The notes under the pieces: model-generated
The model's input: the letters and a program-made list of their open reading frames with translations, nothing else
What the model was told of the DNA's origin: nothing
Databases searched by the model: none
Shown: positions 60,405 through 64,000 of the stretch, one piece after another
Position numbering within the stretch: position 1 is the first letter of the stretch
Layout of the letters: each line of letters begins with the position of its first letter
Made by a program: the position numbers and the translations under genes
Assembly: GCF_039982735.1 (NCBI RefSeq)
Contig: NZ_JBDWXV010000001.1
Span: forward strand, 127,300 to 191,299
Length of the DNA stretch: 64,000 nt
DNA from: Saccharospirillum sp039982735
GTDB taxonomy: Bacteria > Pseudomonadota > Gammaproteobacteria > Pseudomonadales > Natronospirillaceae
Direction of reading: 5' to 3'

Positions 60405-63140
60405 TTAATTGGCCAGGTCACGCAGCACGAAGTGTAGAATGCCGCCATGGCGGTAGTAGTCCCACTCGACGGCCGTGTCGATGCGAACCCTGGCTGCAAA
60501 GCTGCGTTGCTTGCCTTGAGTGTCGGTCACGTGAACGGTTACTTGCTCCGGCTCACCCTGCAATGCCTCGACGGAAAAGTGCTCTTCACCGGTTAGGTTA
60601 AGGCTCTCAACCGACTCACCTTCCATGAACTGCAAGGGTAGAACCCCAAAACCGACGAGGTTTGAGCGGTGTATGCGCTCGTAACTTTGCGCGATAACAA
60701 CTTTAACGCCCAGCAGATTCGTGCCTTTGGCCGCCCAATCTCGAGACGAGCCGGTGCCGTATTCCTTGCCGGCCAAGACCACCAGAGGCGTGTCTTCCTG
60801 CTGGTAGCGCATGGCCGCGTCGTAGATGCTGATGGTCTCACCGCTGGGCAGATGTTTGGTCCAGCTGCCTTCGGTACCCGGAGCCATTTGATTGCGCAGC
60901 CGAACGTTGGCGAAGGTGCCCCGCAGCATCACTTCATGATTGCCGCGGCGAGAGCCGTAACTGTTGAAATCTTCTGTGCTGACACCTTGCTCCTGCAGGT
61001 AACGCCCAGCCGGGCTGTCGGGTTTGATGGCTCCGGCGGGCGAAATGTGGTCTGTGGTGATCGAGTCGCCAACTTTTACCAGGCACCGGGCTTTGTTTAC
61101 GGCGCCAGGCGCGCTGGGTGTCTTCGACATACCATTAAAGTAGGGCGGTTGTTTAACGTAGGTGGAATCCGGCCAGCTGTATATTTCGTCCTGCGGGACC
61201 GGCAGATCCTGCCAGGCCTGGGTACCGGCAAAGACGTCTTCATACTTTTCCTGATACAGGCCCGACCCCAGCGCAGCTTGCACGGTTTCTGCGATATCGT
61301 GCTGGCTTGGCCAGACATCTTTCAAATAGACCGGCTGGCCATCTTTTCCGGTGCCGAGCGGTTCGCGGGTAAGGTCTACCGTCATTGAGCCTGCCAGGGC
61401 GTAGGCGACTACCAAAGGCGGTGATGCGAGGTAATTGGTGGGTACGTCCTGATGGATGCGCCCTTCGAAGTTACGGTTGCCTGACAGCACCGACGAGACT
61501 TTCAAGCTACCGGCTCTGATGGCGTTTTGAATGGCCGGGTGCAGCGGCCCCGAATTGCCAATACAGGTTGTACAGCCAAAGCCGACAATGTTGAATCCCA
61601 ATTCATTCAGCGGCTTCATCACGCCGGCTTTTTCCAGATAGGCGGGCACAACCTGAGACCCGGGTGCCAGTGATGTTTTTACCCAGGGTTTAACCGTCAG
61701 GCCCAGTTCATATGCCTTTTTAGCGACCAGGCCGGCAGCGACCATTACCGCCGGGTTGGAGGTATTGGTGCAACTGGTGATGGCGGCGATGACTACCGCT
61801 CCATGTTTGAGCAAGTGTTTTTCGCCCTCTATTTCATATTCCACCGCGCCGCGATCGTGCAAATTAAGGCTATCGACTGCCGTCTGGCCACCTTCACCTT
61901 CGAAGCGACCTTGCTCCGGTGCTTTGTCGGTCGTGATGGTGTCGGCCTCTGCTTGCAGTATCTGATCAAAGGCTTTGCTGGCATCGCTGAGGACGATTTT
62001 GTCCTGCGGGCGTTTGGGACCAGCGATGCTGGGTACCACGGTGCCCAGGTCGAGTGTAAGGGTATCGCTGTAATCGGCCTCGGCGGCACCGGTATTACGC
62101 CACAAGCCCTGTGTTTTGGCGTAGGCTTCCACCCGATCCCGAACGGACTTGTCGCGACCGGAGAGTTCCAGGTAGCGCACGGTTTCCCGGTCGATCGGGA
62201 AAATGCCGCAGGTGGCGCCGTATTCGGGGGCCATGTTGGCAATGGTTGCACGGTCGGCCAGTGGCAGGTTGTCGAGACCATCGCCATAGAATTCAACGAA
62301 CTTACCAACCACGCCTTTTTGCCGCAGCATCTGGGTTACCGTTAATACCAGGTCAGTGGCGGTGGTGCCTTCCGGCATCTGGCCGGTGAATTTGAAGCCG
62401 ATGACTTCGGGTATCAGCATGGTAATGGCCTGGCCCAGCATGGCTGCTTCGGCTTCAATGCCACCCACACCCCAGCCCAGCACACCCAGGCCGTTGATCA
62501 TGGTGGTGTGTGAGTCGGTCCCGACCAGGGTATCGGGCAGAGCCCAGGTTGCGCCGTCTTTCTCTTCGGTCATCACCACATCGGCCAGGTACTCAAGGTT
62601 GACCTGGTGCACGATGCCAGTGCCCGGGGGCACTACGCGGAAGTTGGAAAACGCCTGCTGACCCCAGCGCAGGAACTGATAGCGCTCACCGTTGCGTTCG
62701 AACTCGCGCTCGGTATTTTTGGCCAGCGAATCGGCTTCGCCGTAATAATCGACCATCACCGAGTGGTCGATCACCAGGTCGACCTGGCTGCGCGGGTTGA
62801 TCAGCGCCGGGTCTCCCCCCAGTTCGCGCATGGCCGCTCGCATGGCGGCCAAATCCACCACGGCTGGCACACCGGTAAAATCCTGCAGCACGACGCGCGC
62901 TGGTGAGAAGCCTACCTGGTAGCTCGGTTCTGTTTTGGCATCCCATTGGCACAACGCTTTAATGTCATCCGCCGTGACGTTCTTGCCATCTTCTTTGCGT
63001 AACAGGTTTTCCAGCAGAATTTTCAGCGAAAAGGGCAGGCGGGCGATGTCGAAATCGTTCGCCAGCGCATTGAGGTTGTAGAACTGATAGTGCTGATCGC
63101 CGACAGTGAGCGTATCCCGGGCATTAAATGAGTCGGTCAT
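60405..63140 (-). CDS. acnA: Aconitate hydratase A
   Basis: The 911-residue enzyme has the [4Fe-4S] ligands in TSCTNTSNP and GCTTCIGNSGPL, SHTTMINGLGVLGWGVGG, and the C-terminal swivelling domain with KEYGTGSSRDWAAKG. The length matches AcnA. It isomerises citrate and isocitrate. GGAGGTGCC precedes the ATG at 63140. Confidence 0.97.
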   Translation of the reverse strand: MTDSFNARDTLTVGDQHYQFYNLNALANDFDIARLPFSLKILLENLLRKEDGKNVTADDIKALCQWDAKTEPSYQVGFSPARVVLQDFTGVPAVVDLAAMRAAMRELGGDPALINPRSQVDLVIDHSVMVDYYGEADSLAKNTEREFERNGERYQFLRWGQQAFSNFRVVPPGTGIVHQVNLEYLADVVMTEEKDGATWALPDTLVGTDSHTTMINGLGVLGWGVGGIEAEAAMLGQAITMLIPEVIGFKFTGQMPEGTTATDLVLTVTQMLRQKGVVGKFVEFYGDGLDNLPLADRATIANMAPEYGATCGIFPIDRETVRYLELSGRDKSVRDRVEAYAKTQGLWRNTGAAEADYSDTLTLDLGTVVPSIAGPKRPQDKIVLSDASKAFDQILQAEADTITTDKAPEQGRFEGEGGQTAVDSLNLHDRGAVEYEIEGEKHLLKHGAVVIAAITSCTNTSNPAVMVAAGLVAKKAYELGLTVKPWVKTSLAPGSQVVPAYLEKAGVMKPLNELGFNIVGFGCTTCIGNSGPLHPAIQNAIRAGSLKVSSVLSGNRNFEGRIHQDVPTNYLASPPLVVAYALAGSMTVDLTREPLGTGKDGQPVYLKDVWPSQHDIAETVQAALGSGLYQEKYEDVFAGTQAWQDLPVPQDEIYSWPDSTYVKQPPYFNGMSKTPSAPGAVNKARCLVKVGDSITTDHISPAGAIKPDSPAGRYLQEQGVSTEDFNSYGSRRGNHEVMLRGTFANVRLRNQMAPGTEGSWTKHLPSGETISIYDAAMRYQQEDTPLVVLAGKEYGTGSSRDWAAKGTNLLGVKVVIAQSYERIHRSNLVGFGVLPLQFMEGESVESLNLTGEEHFSVEALQGEPEQVTVHVTDTQGKQRSFAARVRIDTAVEWDYYRHGGILHFVLRDLAN

Positions 63141-63409
63141 GGCACCTCCAGAGTAAAACGGATTAATAACAGGCTCTAACCTTGGCACAGTCAGGCAGGA
63201 TTTCCAGTGCCTGGGCGATTGAGTTTGGCTATGCACTGGCACGGGTGCCAATGACCTGTTTTTTCCAACTCGATCACAACGCTGTTTTACCGCATCCCGT
63301 AAACTGGTGTTATCGTCGTTTAACAGCCATAAGCTGCCAGGGAAGTGTTGGTGGTGCGGGTCTTATTAACCCGAACCAACGCGGCAGTTGTTTGCATAGG
63401 GAGTTCACC

Positions 63410-64000
63410 ATGCCTGCTGCACCACCAGCCCAGGGCTATTTGCACTTGGCCGGCTACCGCCTGCCCATCCTGGCCCTGACCGGTCGCGAAGCGCTCAACC
63501 GGCCCTGTTACCTCACAGTCACCTGCCCAACACCGCTGCCACTGCCCGGCACCGAACTGCTGAACCTGCCCGCTTCGGTCGAACTGCAACTGATCGACGG
63601 GCGCAGCCGCTGGTTTCATCTGCAAGTGCAGCAACTGGAACTGATTTCAGACGGCAACGACCGCGCTGAGCTTCGCCTGGCCAGCAAATTGCACCAGGGC
63701 ACCCTGCAACCGCGCACCCGCCTGATGATGGACCAGACCCGGGAACAGGTGCTCAAGCACCTGCTTGCCAGCATGGGCTACCAGCCACAGGAACTCGACC
63801 TGATTCTCGAGCCCGGCCCCGCACCCGATGGCCCCTTCCTGCAAGCCCAGGAGACCAATCTACAGTGTCTGCAACGGCTGCTGGCCGAGATCGGTGCTAA
63901 CTACTGGTTTGAGCACCCACCGGGGCAAGACCACGAGACCCTGGTGATCCGCAACAACCCGGACATCACCCCCTATCTGCCCCACATCGAATGGGCCAGC
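63410..64000 (+). CDS. VgrG-type tip protein, partial (window edge)
   Basis: An ATG behind AGGGAG opens a frame that runs unbroken for 197 codons to the end of the window. The early residues GYLHLAGYRLPILALTGREA and a later FLQAQETNLQCLQRLLAEIG then NYWFEHPPGQDHETLVIRNN match the gp27-like N-terminal domain of VgrG proteins of type VI secretion. The first domain seems a little divergent from classical VgrG. The gene is divergent from acnA, with about 270 bases between. Effector and immunity genes, if any, lie outside the window. Confidence 0.8.
   Translation, partial: MPAAPPAQGYLHLAGYRLPILALTGREALNRPCYLTVTCPTPLPLPGTELLNLPASVELQLIDGRSRWFHLQVQQLELISDGNDRAELRLASKLHQGTLQPRTRLMMDQTREQVLKHLLASMGYQPQELDLILEPGPAPDGPFLQAQETNLQCLQRLLAEIGANYWFEHPPGQDHETLVIRNNPDITPYLPHIEWAS

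Overview
The window is about 64 kb of chromosome from a moderately GC-rich gammaproteobacterium. NtrB/NtrC, LptE, HolA, Dps, class Ia NrdAB-YfaE, a separate IGPD-type HisB and a TAXI-type TRAP transporter together suggest a marine Oceanospirillales-like organism. No rRNA, tRNA, CRISPR array, complete transposase or prophage was seen. Genus cannot be fixed from the sequence alone.

Region 1 (1-12.5 kb) is an iron-acquisition island. It holds an HmuY-like lipoprotein, a TonB with a long Glu-Pro tract, an ABC importer (ATPase, two permeases, binding protein) with an embedded Suc_Fer-like [2Fe-2S] protein, and a fused ABC exporter-type protein. A second importer operon on the minus strand has a binding protein and two permeases but no ATPase. 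Fur-like sites lie in front of both importer units. One of them also sits inside a plus-strand promoter that leads, after about 200 nt, to a strong terminator, with no convincing gene between: a candidate iron-regulated small RNA.

Region 2 (12.6-24 kb) is accessory and regulatory. It holds a VWA lipoprotein with a large membrane protein, a WYL-regulator remnant, SatD with a membrane protein, a yeast-FCY1-like cytosine deaminase, a response regulator/kinase pair, a lipoprotein with a pilin-like helix at its C-terminus, and an MHYT-domain protein behind a perfect CRP-type site. Copies of a palindromic repeat are dense here.

Region 3 (24-36.7 kb) is core metabolism. It holds nrdAB-yfaE behind two NrdR-like boxes, a Gdt1-family manganese exporter under a yybP-ykoY riboswitch, a TAXI TRAP transporter with DUF1850, and hisB-hisH-hisA-(two repeats)-hisF.

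Region 4 (36.6-50.4 kb) holds a 1047-residue diguanylate cyclase, glnL-glnG with a sigma-54 promoter and NtrC sites, argG, an unknown membrane protein, a nested-palindrome MITE-like element, a 7TMR-DISM hybrid kinase, a methyltransferase and a D-cysteine desulfhydrase-type enzyme.

Region 5 (50.4-64 kb) holds leuS-lptE-holA, a cobalamin-riboswitch-controlled btuB-tonB pair, an acyltransferase, dps, aconitase, and the start of a VgrG-type gene cut by the window edge.

The most striking pattern is a family of seven hairpin repeats (cores about 107-184 bp), plus one related copy. They share a conserved centre, and their arms differ between copies by changes that keep pairing. All seven main copies lie in the same orientation whatever the direction of the neighbouring genes.
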